Assembly (NCBI GenBank): GCA_017163975.1
Contig: JAFFSR010000248.1
Location: 310,001 to 374,000 of the forward strand
Origin: Anastatus disparis
Taxonomy: Eukaryota; Arthropoda; Insecta; Hymenoptera; Eupelmidae
Length of the DNA stretch: 64,000 bases
Direction: 5' to 3'
A model generated the notes under the pieces. That model did not search any database. It was not told the origin of the DNA and was given only the letters and a program-made list of their open reading frames with translations. The position numbers and the translations under genes were made by a program. This document shows positions 32,218 to 42,397 of this stretch, one piece after another (position 1 is the first letter of the stretch; each line of letters opens with the position of its first letter).

Positions 32218-32606
32218 TTAAGAGGAGGTCGAGTATATCTGTCCTTTTCTAATCAAAGAATTGATTTTTTCACAAAAATTAATGATTATAGCAAAAAATA
32301 AGAAGAAAGCCCCATCTCGTATAATAAAAAGCAAGATTCTCTTTTATGAGGAAAAATTATTTTTATCGCTTCGTTTTTAAGAAAACCTTGAAAAACTGAA
32401 TTGTCCATCCTAAGCTCTATTTTTTAAGTTTTTCAAGGTTTTCTTCAAAACGAATCGATAAAAATAATTTGTCTTCATCAAAGAAAATCTTGCTTTTTAT
32501 TATACGAGATCGGGCTATCTCCTTATTTTTTGCTACAATTATTAGTTTTTGCAAAAAAATTAATTCTTTGATTAGAAAAGGACAGAGATATACGACCTGC
32601 TCTTAA
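32218..32606. mobile_element. TTAA-flanked palindromic MITE, family 1
   Basis: The body 32222-32602 (381 bp) begins GAGGAGGTCGAG and ends CGACCTGCTC. It lies in the 3' untranslated part of the decayed Copia and shares its right TTAA with the next MITE. Confidence 0.9.
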
Positions 32607-33010
32607 GAGTCAGCCGTATACCGACACAGTTACCTGTTTTACCGAATCTGTTTAAAATTTATTTTTTATAAAAACTAATGACTCGAGGCAAAAATAAAGA
32701 GATAGTTTCGATTCATATAATAAAAAACAATATTTTCTCTGATAAGAATAATTTAATTCCACCGCTTTATTTTCAAGGGAAGTTGGAATAACTTGAAAAT
32801 CCTATTATTTGACACTAATTTTTAATTTTCTAAGTTATTCCAACTTTTCTTAAAAACGAAGCGATAGAATTAATTTATCCTAATCAGAGAAAATATTACA
32901 TTTTATTAAAAACATCGAAACCATCTCTTTATTTTTGCCTCTAGTTGCTAATTATGGGAAAAAAGTCAATTTTATAATTAGAAAAGGACAGAGATACGGC
33001 GGCCTCTTAA
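32603..33010. mobile_element. TTAA-flanked palindromic MITE, family 3
   Basis: The body 32607-33006 (400 bp) begins GAGTCAGCCGTAT and ends ATACGGCGGCCTC. Its left TTAA is the right TTAA of the preceding MITE. The middle pairs around 32810. The interior recalls family 1 (TTTTCAAGGGAAGTTG, AACGAAGCGATAGAAT) but is clearly diverged. Confidence 0.85.
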
Positions 33011-33131
33011 GTTATCAACAAACTTTTTCTCTATATTACAGGAACTAAATGAACGATCAGAACAAAAACAATAAGAACGAGAGAGATGCTACAACTCTTT
33101 TAATTAAAATATGTATAAGTGTGGGAGGGAA

Positions 33132-33356
33132 TGTTGAAAATATACACACTCATACTAAGTGTCGCCACCTATTGAAAATATTTTAGTAGACAGTTGAAGA
33201 GAATCAAGTTGCGTCTCATCGTCGTTCAGTTCAGTTCAAGAGCTTGTATTTCATTATTGTATAGAGAGATCATTTAATTTAATTATTCTTGTATAGATTA
33301 AATAAAGACTTTTTATTTAATATAAATTGTGCTCTGTATTTATTAATTATTCAACA
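33132..33356 (+). repeat. LTR of the decayed Copia element (3' LTR)
   Basis: Starts TGTTGAAAATATACAC and ends TTATTCAACA, 225 bp, preceded by the purine tract GTGGGAGGGAA. It contains AATAAA near 33300. No 5' partner is present within the window, so the element lost its 5' end. Confidence 0.75.
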
Positions 33357-33422
33357 ATTACATTATATTTATCAATTGTTGAAAATTGTTATACAATTTA
33401 ATGGGTTTCATGTTAATAGGTA

Positions 33423-33811
33423 TTAAGAGCAGGTCGTATATCTTTGTCCTTTTCTAATCGAAGAAGTAATTTTTTTGCAAAAACTAATAATTGTAGCAAA
33501 AAATAAGGAGATAGCCCCATCTCGTATAATAAAAAGCAAGATTTTCTTTGATGAGGAAAAATTATTTTTATCGATTCGTTTTGAAGAAAACCTTGAAAAA
33601 CTTAAAAAATAAAGGTTAGGATGGACAATTCAGTTTTTCAAGGTTGTCTTAAAAACGAAGCGATAAAAATAATTTTTCCTTATAAAAGAGAATCCTGCTT
33701 TTTATTATACGAGATGGGGCTTTCTTCTTATTTTTTGCTACAATTATTAATTTTTGTGAAAAAATCAATTCTTTGATTAGAAAAGGACATATATACTCGA
33801 CCTCCTTTTAA
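33423..33811. mobile_element. TTAA-flanked palindromic MITE, family 1 (reverse orientation)
   Basis: The body 33427-33807 (381 bp) begins GAGCAGGTCGTATATC and ends CGACCTCCTT, TTAA on both sides. Its right flank (33812-34085) equals the left flank of the half copy at 23714 in inverse orientation. Confidence 0.9.
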
Positions 33812-34085
33812 TGATATTGAAATTTCTCGCTCCTGACGTCACTCGGTTGAATTTTCTTTTATTATATTATTATGTATAAATGACTAATTTTATGTAAATA
33901 AGAATTAATTAATTTAAGTTAATTTTAAGTACTGAATAAAATTAAAAATTATTTGATTAAACATAATATAAAAATATATGTACACAAGTGCTTAAAGTAA
34001 AAAAGCGTATAATGTATTCCATCAAGTGACTATTTCCTACTTTCATGAGAAAAACAAAGATAGTACGATATTTCATTTTTTTATA
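33812..34085 (-). repeat. Inverse paralogue of 23440-23713
   Basis: It reads as the reverse complement of the earlier segment, including TTTCTCGCTCCTGACGTCAC. Confidence 0.8.
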
Positions 34086-34324
34086 GCTCAAGAAACACAC
34101 GTAGAAAAATATAAAAAAAGTATCATTTTTGGCGTATAAAATTATGTACCGTGATGACCGATTTTTCAATCAATACCAAAATTTAATTACATATTCTACT
34201 CACAGAAACGAGTAATTTAAGCCCTTATTGAAGTGTGTGCCACTCCAGAAACTTGTATTATAAACTTTTGAATTATTCTGAAGTCGCCCTCTCAAAATTA
34301 AAAAGTTCCACGGATATTCCCATG

Positions 34325-34560
34325 TATATTAAAAAAATAATTATTACAATAGATTGTAGTTAAATAAAAACGTTTATTTTATTAATTATAGCTTTGAAAT
34401 TTATTTTGATGAAAATGTTATTTGATTGACATTGACAGTATTATTTTAACTATATTTGAAAAGTTACTTGTCGTCAATGAAAAAATATTTAATTTTTAAA
34501 TTAATAATCTATTAATATCAAGAATTTTCTAAAAATTATAATATTTATGATATGCACATC
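34325..34560 (+). repeat. Paralogue of 22500-23100 without the MITE (empty site)
   Basis: It matches 22500-22592 and then 22968-23100 continuously, running from GAAAATGTTATT straight to GATTGACATTGACAG, where the other copy has a 367-bp MITE between TTAA duplicates. The site here reads TTGA instead of TTAA. Confidence 0.85.
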
Positions 34561-35133
34561 TTACTTATATATATATAAATTAGGGTGTCCCTTATTTACC
34601 AATGTTTTTTTTTTCGTTGTGCCGCCCCCTAGATCTTTAATTTATGCTAAAAAATGAAGATTCTACTCGGAAAAAGTGAGAAAAAGACGTTTTAAACCGT
34701 GCCTATTTCGCAAAACGAGATTTTAGTCCACGTATACGCATTATACTTAATCTAACGAATTTCATTCCTCTACTATGTTAAAAAAGAGCCTTAAACAGTT
34801 CAACTATTAGATTTTTTTTATGTAAAATTTAGCATAAGAACGAAGTTTTACTTATTTTAGATCAAAACGTACATATAGTAAGGTAAGAGACACTTTTGCA
34901 TTAATTAAGGTCAGTTTTTTAAATTATTTTTTGCTTTTTTGATTAATAATGAAAGTTATTTATGATTTGCCTGATTATTTTGAGTAATAATTTTCAAAAA
35001 ATAGACATAAAAATTCACAACAATTATAAATTAACATATTTTGTACATTATGAAATTTCTAAGATTGTTTTCAAAAACAATTTTTGTTTACAATAGTTGG
35101 TTTAAGCGTATGATAATATTTTTTTTATAATAT

Positions 35134-35365
35134 TAGGGGTAACCGGGGTAAATTGGACCCATGGGACAAACCAGACCAGCATTACTTTATATGAATTTAC
35201 GTAAATATTAGAAGATTAAAACTAAATAAAAAAACTTTAGCAATAAAAGTGATTCAATGTAACAATATTAAAATCTTATTGGTCAAATAAAAATTTACTA
35301 TATTTTTACATAAAGTGATGCCGGTCCGATTTCCCCGGGGGTCCGATTTACCCCGATTTCCCCTA
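35134..35365. mobile_element. Nested 230-bp MITE
   Basis: TAGGGGTAACCGGGGTAAAT is answered by the imperfect inverse ending CCCCTA at 35365. About 60-70 bp of each arm pair, with G+C-rich ends in A+T-rich DNA. TA at both borders is a possible target. Confidence 0.75.
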
Positions 35366-35404
35366 CCTTCGATGTATTCAAGTTTTTAATTAATTTATTA
35401 AAAA

Positions 35405-35945
35405 ACTGTACGATCATGCTGACATTGATTCTTTAGTATCCAATGCTGCCTTAGAAAAGATCAAAAGGCATTTATGGTACTTAGCCCCTGAGGCAAGTGC
35501 TATTTCATTTTTTGATGATGCTTTATCTTTTGAAGTCAGATGTCAGATGGTTTTATCGTTAGAAAAAGACTTTTACACTGATGATTTACCTCCGAAAAAA
35601 TACATAATTAATAATCCTACAGATTTAAAAAATTTTAAAATTCTAGAATTAGATCACTTTATAAATCGTCGATCACTCTTATTTTTTGATAGATTTAATA
35701 TTAACAAAAACTTTTTGTACACTGATTGTAAGACTTGGTCTACTAATGATGATTATTTAAAAGGCTTAGAGATTGTTAAAAATTTACGTGTTGTAAATGA
35801 TGCTGCTGAAAGAGCTGTAAAACTTACCGAAGATTATATAAACAGAACCAAGAATGAAGATCAGAAATTATTCTTGATACAAAATGTATGCCAATTTCGT
35901 AAAGATTTTGAAGATGCTAATAAGCAAACAATTGTAAAAAAATAA
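35405..35945 (+). pseudogene. C-terminal remnant of an arthropod transposon-associated protein
   Basis: The frame open to the stop at 35945 includes, upstream of the first Met at 35547, KIKRHLWYLAPEASAISFFD, then EVRCQMVLSLEKD, HFINRRSLLFFDRF, FLYTDCKTWSTNDDYLKG, VVNDAAERAVKLTEDYI and a final CQFRKDFED. HLWYL, W-x4-5-Y and VVND-AER-VKL are recurrent in uncharacterised proteins of many arthropod genomes that look transposon-borne. I cannot name the superfamily. The N-terminal part, including any catalytic core, is missing. It sits between the long inverted repeats of the 34580-36585 element. Confidence 0.55.
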
Positions 35946-36585
35946 AATTGCAGGAAAAAGATGATAATTGAAACTTTATCAAAACAACAAAAATTTTAAT
36001 AAATTTTATTGCTTTATAATGACTATATTTGTTTTTATTTAATATTATATATTTTTTGAGAATTTTGGTGAATTTTACGTACACGCCCATTCGCTTTTAC
36101 GTGTTTCCGACATTTTGAAATATACAAAGTATGTTGATTCATTCGTTTTGTGAATTTTCATGTCTAATATTCTAAAAATTATTACTCAAAATAATCAGAC
36201 AAATCATAAATAACATTCATTATTAATAAAAACAAATAATCATTAAAAAAACTGACCTTAACTGATGTAAAAGTGTCTCTTACCTTACTATATGTACGTT
36301 TTGATTTAAAATGAGTAAAAATTCGAATTCTATGCCAAATTTTACATGAAAAAATGTAATAGTTGAACTGTTTAAAGCTCTTTTTAAACATAGTAGAGAA
36401 ATGAAATACGTTAGATTAAGTATAACGCGTATACGTGGACTAAAATCTCGTTTTGCGAAATAGGCACGGTTTAAAACGTCTTTTTCTCACTTTTTCCGAG
36501 TAAAATCTTCATTTTTTAGCATAAATTAAAGATCCAGGGGGCGGCACAACGAAAAAAAAACATTGGTAAATAAGGGACACCCTAA

Positions 36586-37426
36586 TATATATATATATAT
36601 ATATTTCAAATTAATGAAGATGGTTATAAAAAATTATGTTTTGAGCTGTAAGACTGCACGCAAAAAAGTGAAAAAAGTGTGTTATGTGCTCTCTATTTAT
36701 AAAGATGAGCCCTATGGTTTTTATATTATTTGGAAATTTTGATAAAATGAATTTTAGAGACAGATAAAGTCAATTTATGACAAGAAAAATAAATGTATTA
36801 CATTATGCGTACTGAATTATCTAGCAAGAGACGCATTTTAGGTCACATTATGTCATCGTAGATATGCGGCGTAACCCATGCGTGTTACTTGCTGATGATT
36901 CAATTAGTAAGAATTAAAGATTTTTGGGTTTAATCTTAGCTAACTGGAATAGAAATTTTCATAAATAATAAACTTAAGACATTACAAAATTTAAAACCTT
37001 TATTTTAAAGAATTTTTTTGTCTACTTTTTAAGCCGTTGACCTTTTGACTTTTATTAAGTTTTAACATTCTTTTTTAAATATTCGCATTCTAGACTTAAA
37101 TTTTACACAGTTATAGTAAAAGATCTTAGAAATATTTTATTGTGTACATTGTAACACATTATCTTCTTGCGTTTCCGTGTGACCTTCAAGTCTTCTCTTA
37201 TTTTCATTTACGAATTATTCAATAAAGAATTTACTTAAAGCAAAAATTTTTGGTCAATCATTTATGCTATTTTTTCGAACAAAAGGATATTCTTTATATA
37301 TAAAGTAGATACTATATTATAAAGGAGCTACAAGTAATCACTTTGAAATAGTTTTTTTTAAGGATGGTCCATATATTAAATCAAATATACATGTATGCGA
37401 AAAAAATATAAATCATCTATAGAAAA
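36586..37426. other. A+T-rich spacer
   Basis: Apart from a short AT tract at 36584-36604, nothing recognisable. Confidence 0.45.
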
Positions 37427-38095
37427 GTTTACATAGTGTTATTACTGGCGATAGGAAATGAATTGATAATTCCTGTAGACGATATTTAGATCCGAGAGTG
37501 AACCCAGGTCGACAAAATATTATCTTGAAGGAAGTACACTTAGTGTTATTACTATTTATTAAAAATGATTTGACGATTACTGTAGACGATATCCACGTCC
37601 TAGGTTGATCCCAAGTCAACAAAATATCATCTTCGAGGAAATATACCTGGTTTTATTACTAATTATAGGAAATAATTTGACCATTCCTGTAGACGATATC
37701 CAGGTTCCAGGGTGAGCCCAGGTCCACAAGACATCATCTATAGAAAAATATACCAAGTATTATTACTGATTATAAAAAAGAGTTGGAAATGCCTGTAGAC
37801 GGTGTCCAGATCCCAGAGAGACCCCAGATTGATGAGACATTATCTATGAGGTACTATACATAGTGTTATGACTGATTATAAAAAGTAATTCAACGATTCC
37901 TGCGGATGATGTCCAGGTCTCAAGGTGACTCCAGGTCGACGAGACATCATCTACGTATAAGTATATCTAACGTTAAACTGATTATAAAAAATGAGTTGAC
38001 CATTCTTGTAGACTATGTCCAGGTCCTAGGATGATTTCAGGTCAACGAAACATCACCTACGAGGAAGTATACCTAGTGTTATTACTGATTTTGAT
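37427..38095 (+). repeat. About 107-bp satellite array S1 (six copies)
   Basis: Units start AGTGTTATTACTGATTATA and continue with GTAGACGATATCCAGGTCC and CCAGGTCGACRARACATCATCT. Starts fall near 37435, 37541, 37648, 37754, 37861 and 37970, with a partial unit near 38077. Copies are 75-85% alike by eye. Each unit has an internal imperfect inverted pair around GACGAT-CCAGGT and CCAGGT-ATCATC. S1 is related in inverse orientation to the array at 41040-41790. Confidence 0.85.
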
Positions 38096-38243
38096 GTATC
38101 CAAGTGAGTAGTAATTGCTTTGCAAAAAAAATAATTAATTAAGGTCCGAATTCGATACTGGATTAATTACTATTGTAAATGTAAATGCGATCTTTTCTGA
38201 ATATGACCTATAATTTCTCTAATATGTATCGGATGCATTTAAT

Positions 38244-38441
38244 AAACTACGCAAGCGCTGTTAGGGCAGTAGGCTGGATTAGAGGGTAGCTGTTAGATGC
38301 TTTTTTAACAAACTACGCAAGTTACGTTCGGCTAGTAGGCCGAATTGAAGGGTAGCTGTCGATTGTTTTATTGACAAACTACAAAAGCTCTGCTCGGGCA
38401 GTAGGCTGGATTGAAGTGTAGCTGTTCGTTGCTAGGTAAGA
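38244..38441 (+). repeat. 66-bp tandem repeat, three copies
   Basis: AAACTAC starts at 38244, 38310 and 38376, exactly 66 bp apart, each followed by GGCAGTAGGCTGGATTRRAG or a close variant and GGTAGCTGTYRRTTG. Confidence 0.85.
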
Positions 38442-38904
38442 TAAAAAGCCTTGCAATTAAGCTTTGTATCCCCATCTATATGTATGAAAGTTTATCTAAA
38501 TATATTTTGTTTTATTTTAATAAATAAAAATTTTTAAATATGTTTAAAATATATTTATTGGAAATAAATACTTATAGGTACAAAAAAATGGGAATCTCCG
38601 GTTGGAGAAAGAAATAAGCTTTTTTTTGAACGTGAGCTCAATGTAATCATCTTAATTATTAGCTAATAGCTCAATCGCCTGGAGGGTTAAGCTTAGTCGC
38701 TTGTATATCTTCAGTACAAATTAAGCTCAATGAATAATCTTATTTAGTCCAGTCAAATTAGAATTCATTTCTGCGAAACGTGATAGAGGCCGGTTTTTTG
38801 CAGAAATATATTGTAGATAATATGTATAATAAGAATATCGATGTGCGCCATCTCAAAAAGTTGTGCAAAAATGTTTATAAACAAATTAAGATAGAAAAAT
38901 CGAC

Positions 38905-39548
38905 TTTTTTTCTTTTTTCCTCTGTAACTGCGCTGCTTTTGACTCTAGAAGAAAATTTTTTTAACAAAAGTTGTTCAGAATTAAATTTTCTTCAAGACTA
39001 TGAGTGGGCAATTTTCTAAAATTTCCAAATTTTCTCGGGAAATTAAGTTTTTTCGAGAAAATGTGTAATTTTTCAAATTAAAGTTAAGGACAGATATTTT
39101 ATTCAAAATTCGATAAAACTTTGGAAAAAGAAAGATTTTCTATTGTCTTAATTCCTCCTCCAAGCCGATCTGTTTCGGCCCGTAAGAAAAGCAACAATTA
39201 ATTTGTTTATTAAAAAAAGTCGGAAATTCAAATTAATGCCAAGTCAACAATAATTATTGCAAATATGTCAAACTTCTTAAGCATGTAATAGTAGGCTACC
39301 TTTATCATTAACGATTATAAAAATTTCAATTTTTAATTTTTTTTGCACTATTTTTTAGCGTTTTTCCGATTCTACAATATTAATTCTTATAAATAAATTC
39401 ATATATTTCAGCCAATTTTTGATATATATTAATTTTATAATATATAGTAAAGAAAGGTCTCTTCAAGACCTTCAATTTGAAATTTTTAAAAGTTTTCTAT
39501 CGTCAAAATGAAAAGAGTAACATGGCTTTGACTTTGACTAACAATTGC
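38905..39548. repeat. Large inverted arm, left copy
   Basis: It pairs in reverse complement with 43978-45501 once the 951-bp MITE there is removed. Examples are CTCTGTAACTGCGCTGC against 45470, GATCTGTTTCGGCCCGTAAG against 45230, and TAACATGGCTTTGACTTTGA against 43995. About 80 bases near 39380-39440 are extra here. The short frame 38780-39019 partly overlaps and I do not call it. Confidence 0.85.
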
Positions 39549-41039
39549 GATATTGTTTATAAAGGGTTACTTTTAATTGTAAAACATTCTTCTGTTTTAA
39601 ACAAACCAGCATTAAGTTCATAAGATTAAATACCTAATCTGTAATAATAAAAAAAATTAAGAATTCTTAGTACATTACAATCATTAATTTTTAATCTAAA
39701 TATTAAGTAAGTGTAAAAATTTAATTATTACAATATGTCATCGATTTTGATAATTTATTTTATAAGATGTATTTTTAGGATAAAGAAATTTATAAAGATT
39801 AAAGGAACGATAAATATAGTAGTATTTTAAAAATTTTTATACGCTTATAAATATTAGGTACTTAATTTTATAAAGTTAATATTGGTTTGTAACAAAAGAA
39901 TGTTTTACTTTTGTACGTTTATAATTTATGAAAAATTTTAAATAATGAAAAGTTAATTTAAAAGATACAATTTATAATAAAATACATTGTAAGGTTCATT
40001 ATGCATATGCTTAATTAAACTTACAATTCTAGATTTGATAAAAAAAACTATTAATATTATATTATAAATATTTTGACAATATAATTTCGTTTTTATTAAA
40101 AAACCTATTTAATAAAAATTAGTCTTTTTTTTTAATAAAAATAAAATTCTTCTTCAAATTTCTTTACCTGAACTTATAATTTTGCAAATAATTCAAATAG
40201 ATTTTTTATTTACAATCATCATTATTTATAACAAATGTATACGGAACTTTCCAAAACTGATATCAAAGTTATTATTATTTTCACGTGTTACCCTAAATTA
40301 AAAAAAAAAACATGTAAATCGGACCATAATTACGAGAGATATTGTTAATTTTCATATGCAATAGGAATTCTAACTTTTAAAAATTTTTTTCTGTTCTTGC
40401 TTGAAGAAAAAGATACCACCGTGCGCATGCGCGCTGGCCGTTTATATACTCTGTTGCCTGATATTAGCACTCAATGTAATGTGTAAAAAAATTTAGAAAC
40501 GATTATATATATCAAGAGGCGCGGTAGCGCCTCAACGGCGAGTTAAGGTACAAATACGAAAACGTCGAGGCGCTCCTCTTATAATTTGAATTAGAGTTTT
40601 CAAAATTTTAAAACTGAATCCTATTAAATAAAAACTCAATATTTGAAAAATAGAAATTGATATTTAAAGATTTTTATATTATCTTTCATTTAAAAAAAGT
40701 TTTATTACGATCCATTTAATCAATCACGAGAAAACGTAATCTAAAATTTCAAAGTACCATATTCGCGTTATAAAAATTCTTCTTCGTCATCAGTCCTTCA
40801 ATTTTTGTTTCCAGCCAGTGACGTCACACTTTAATATTGTAGGAGAGCTATGAGCATATTTTTTATGTTTTTCGGCTATAGTATAGTAGTTAGTATGGTG
40901 CATGCGGTTTGTATTTGAGTTAGTATATCATGCTATGGTATATATATCGACGGCGAGTCAGGGTACGAATATGGAAATTATTTATACTTATAATTAAAAT
41001 AATATTTTCGTATAAACGTATTCTATAATTCTAACATAG
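39549..41039. other. A+T-rich interval with two related hairpin-adjacent motifs
   Basis: No gene is seen. At 40508-40525 a hairpin (GAGGCGC/GCGCCTC) precedes ACGGCGAGTTAAGGTAC, and at 40950-40966 ACGGCGAGTCAGGGTAC appears again after ATATATATC but without the hairpin. The intervening DNA looks unique. Confidence 0.5.
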
Positions 41040-41790
41040 TATGATTTTTTATCAACTAAACACTCTCTTGTGAATGATGTTTCGTCAACCTGGAGGTCCT
41101 CCAACTCACCTAAACATCATCTACAGGAAATGACAAAAATGTATATATTTCCAATTATAATACTAGATGTGTTTCCTCGTGGATGATGTTTCGTAATCCT
41201 GGAGGCCATCCCGGCCAACTGTACATCATCTCCAGGGAGTGACAAAAAATTTTTAATTATCATACTAGATTCACTTTCTCGAGAATGATGTATCGTCGAC
41301 CTGGAGGTCGTCTAGGTCACCTGGACATCATCTATGGGAAGTGAAAAAAATGTATATATTTCCAATGATAATACTAGATGTGTTTCCTAGTGAATGATGT
41401 TTCGTGATCCTGGAGGCCATCCTTGCCACCTGGACATCATCTCCAGAAAGTGATAAAAAATTTTTAATTATCATACTAGATTCACTTTCTCGAGAATGAT
41501 GTATCGTCAACCTGGAGGTCGTCTAGGTCACCTGGACATCATCTACAGGAAGTGACAAAAATCTATATATTTCCAATGATAATACTAGATGTGTTTCCTC
41601 GTGGATGATGTTTCGTGATCCTGGAGGCCATCCTGGCCATCTGGACATCATCTCCAGGAAGTGACGAAAAATTTTTTAATTCCAAGTATAAAACTAGATG
41701 CACTTTCTGAATGATGTTTCGTCGACCTAGAGGTTGTCCAGATTACCTGGACATCATCTTCAGGAAGTGACAAAAATTTACGTTAACTTG
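41040..41790 (-). repeat. About 105-bp satellite array S2, inverse relative of S1
   Basis: GATGTTTCGT or GATGTATCGT recurs near 41080, 41184, 41287, 41396, 41499, 41607 and 41713, followed by CCTGGAGG and, about 35 bases on, CTGGACATCATCT. Two unit types alternate (TTTCCTCGTGGATG and TTTCTCGAGAATG). The reverse complement matches S1 in the order ATGATGT, CCTGG, CCTGGA, AT-ATC and CTACAGG. Confidence 0.85.
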
Positions 41791-42397
41791 TAATTAATGT
41801 ATTCAAGCGTCTACTGAAAAATCGTGTTACGATTAATTAAACATAAAAAAATTAATTGAACATAAATGTTTAATTTATTTAAACATTTCATCAAAATTTG
41901 TTCATTTTCTAATTTTTTTGTTTTGAATATTTAATTGTCTATAATTTGTTTATAAATTTTAAAAAGATGTTTTGTTATATTCTGTATCTAGTTTTATAGT
42001 TATACAAAAGTTATATATAATCATTTTCAGATACAAACTATATCCAGTAAACTATATCGAGTACTTCCGTATTTAATTCATTCTTTTTAATATGAAGTCC
42101 GTAATCTTTCAAACTATTAAATAAATATACAATTTTGGCTAAAGAAAGTTTAGAAATCAATCAAGTAATCGTCGAATATTACTGTATTCAATTCATTCTT
42201 TTTAATAAAAAAGAATGAAGTTGACATTGATTAATAAGCTCTTCTGTTTCAACTTTTTTAAATTATATAAAATTCATAAAAATGCCATTAAACTATTTTT
42301 TTATTTTATAATTTTATCAAATTTCTTGAAATTTTTTGAATATTATAACTGTTATTTTTTGTTTTTAATCATTGTTCAAATTGATAAATACTATTTA

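Larger units (their letters stand above)
34580..36585. mobile_element. 2.0-kb element with about 450-bp terminal inverted repeats
   Basis: TTAGGGTGTCCCTTATTTAC at the left is matched by the exact inverse at 36585, and similarity continues about 450-480 bp inward (to about 35060 and from about 36100). AT-rich tandem tracts lie on either side, consistent with a TA-type target. The interior carries a smaller nested element (35134-35365) and a coding remnant (about 35405-35945), so this is likely a decayed semi-autonomous element. Confidence 0.85.

Noticed and set aside
37427..41790. CRISPR-like array from regularly spaced repeats
   Set aside because: The whole unit is repeated, with no unique spacers, and the genome is eukaryotic; this is satellite DNA.
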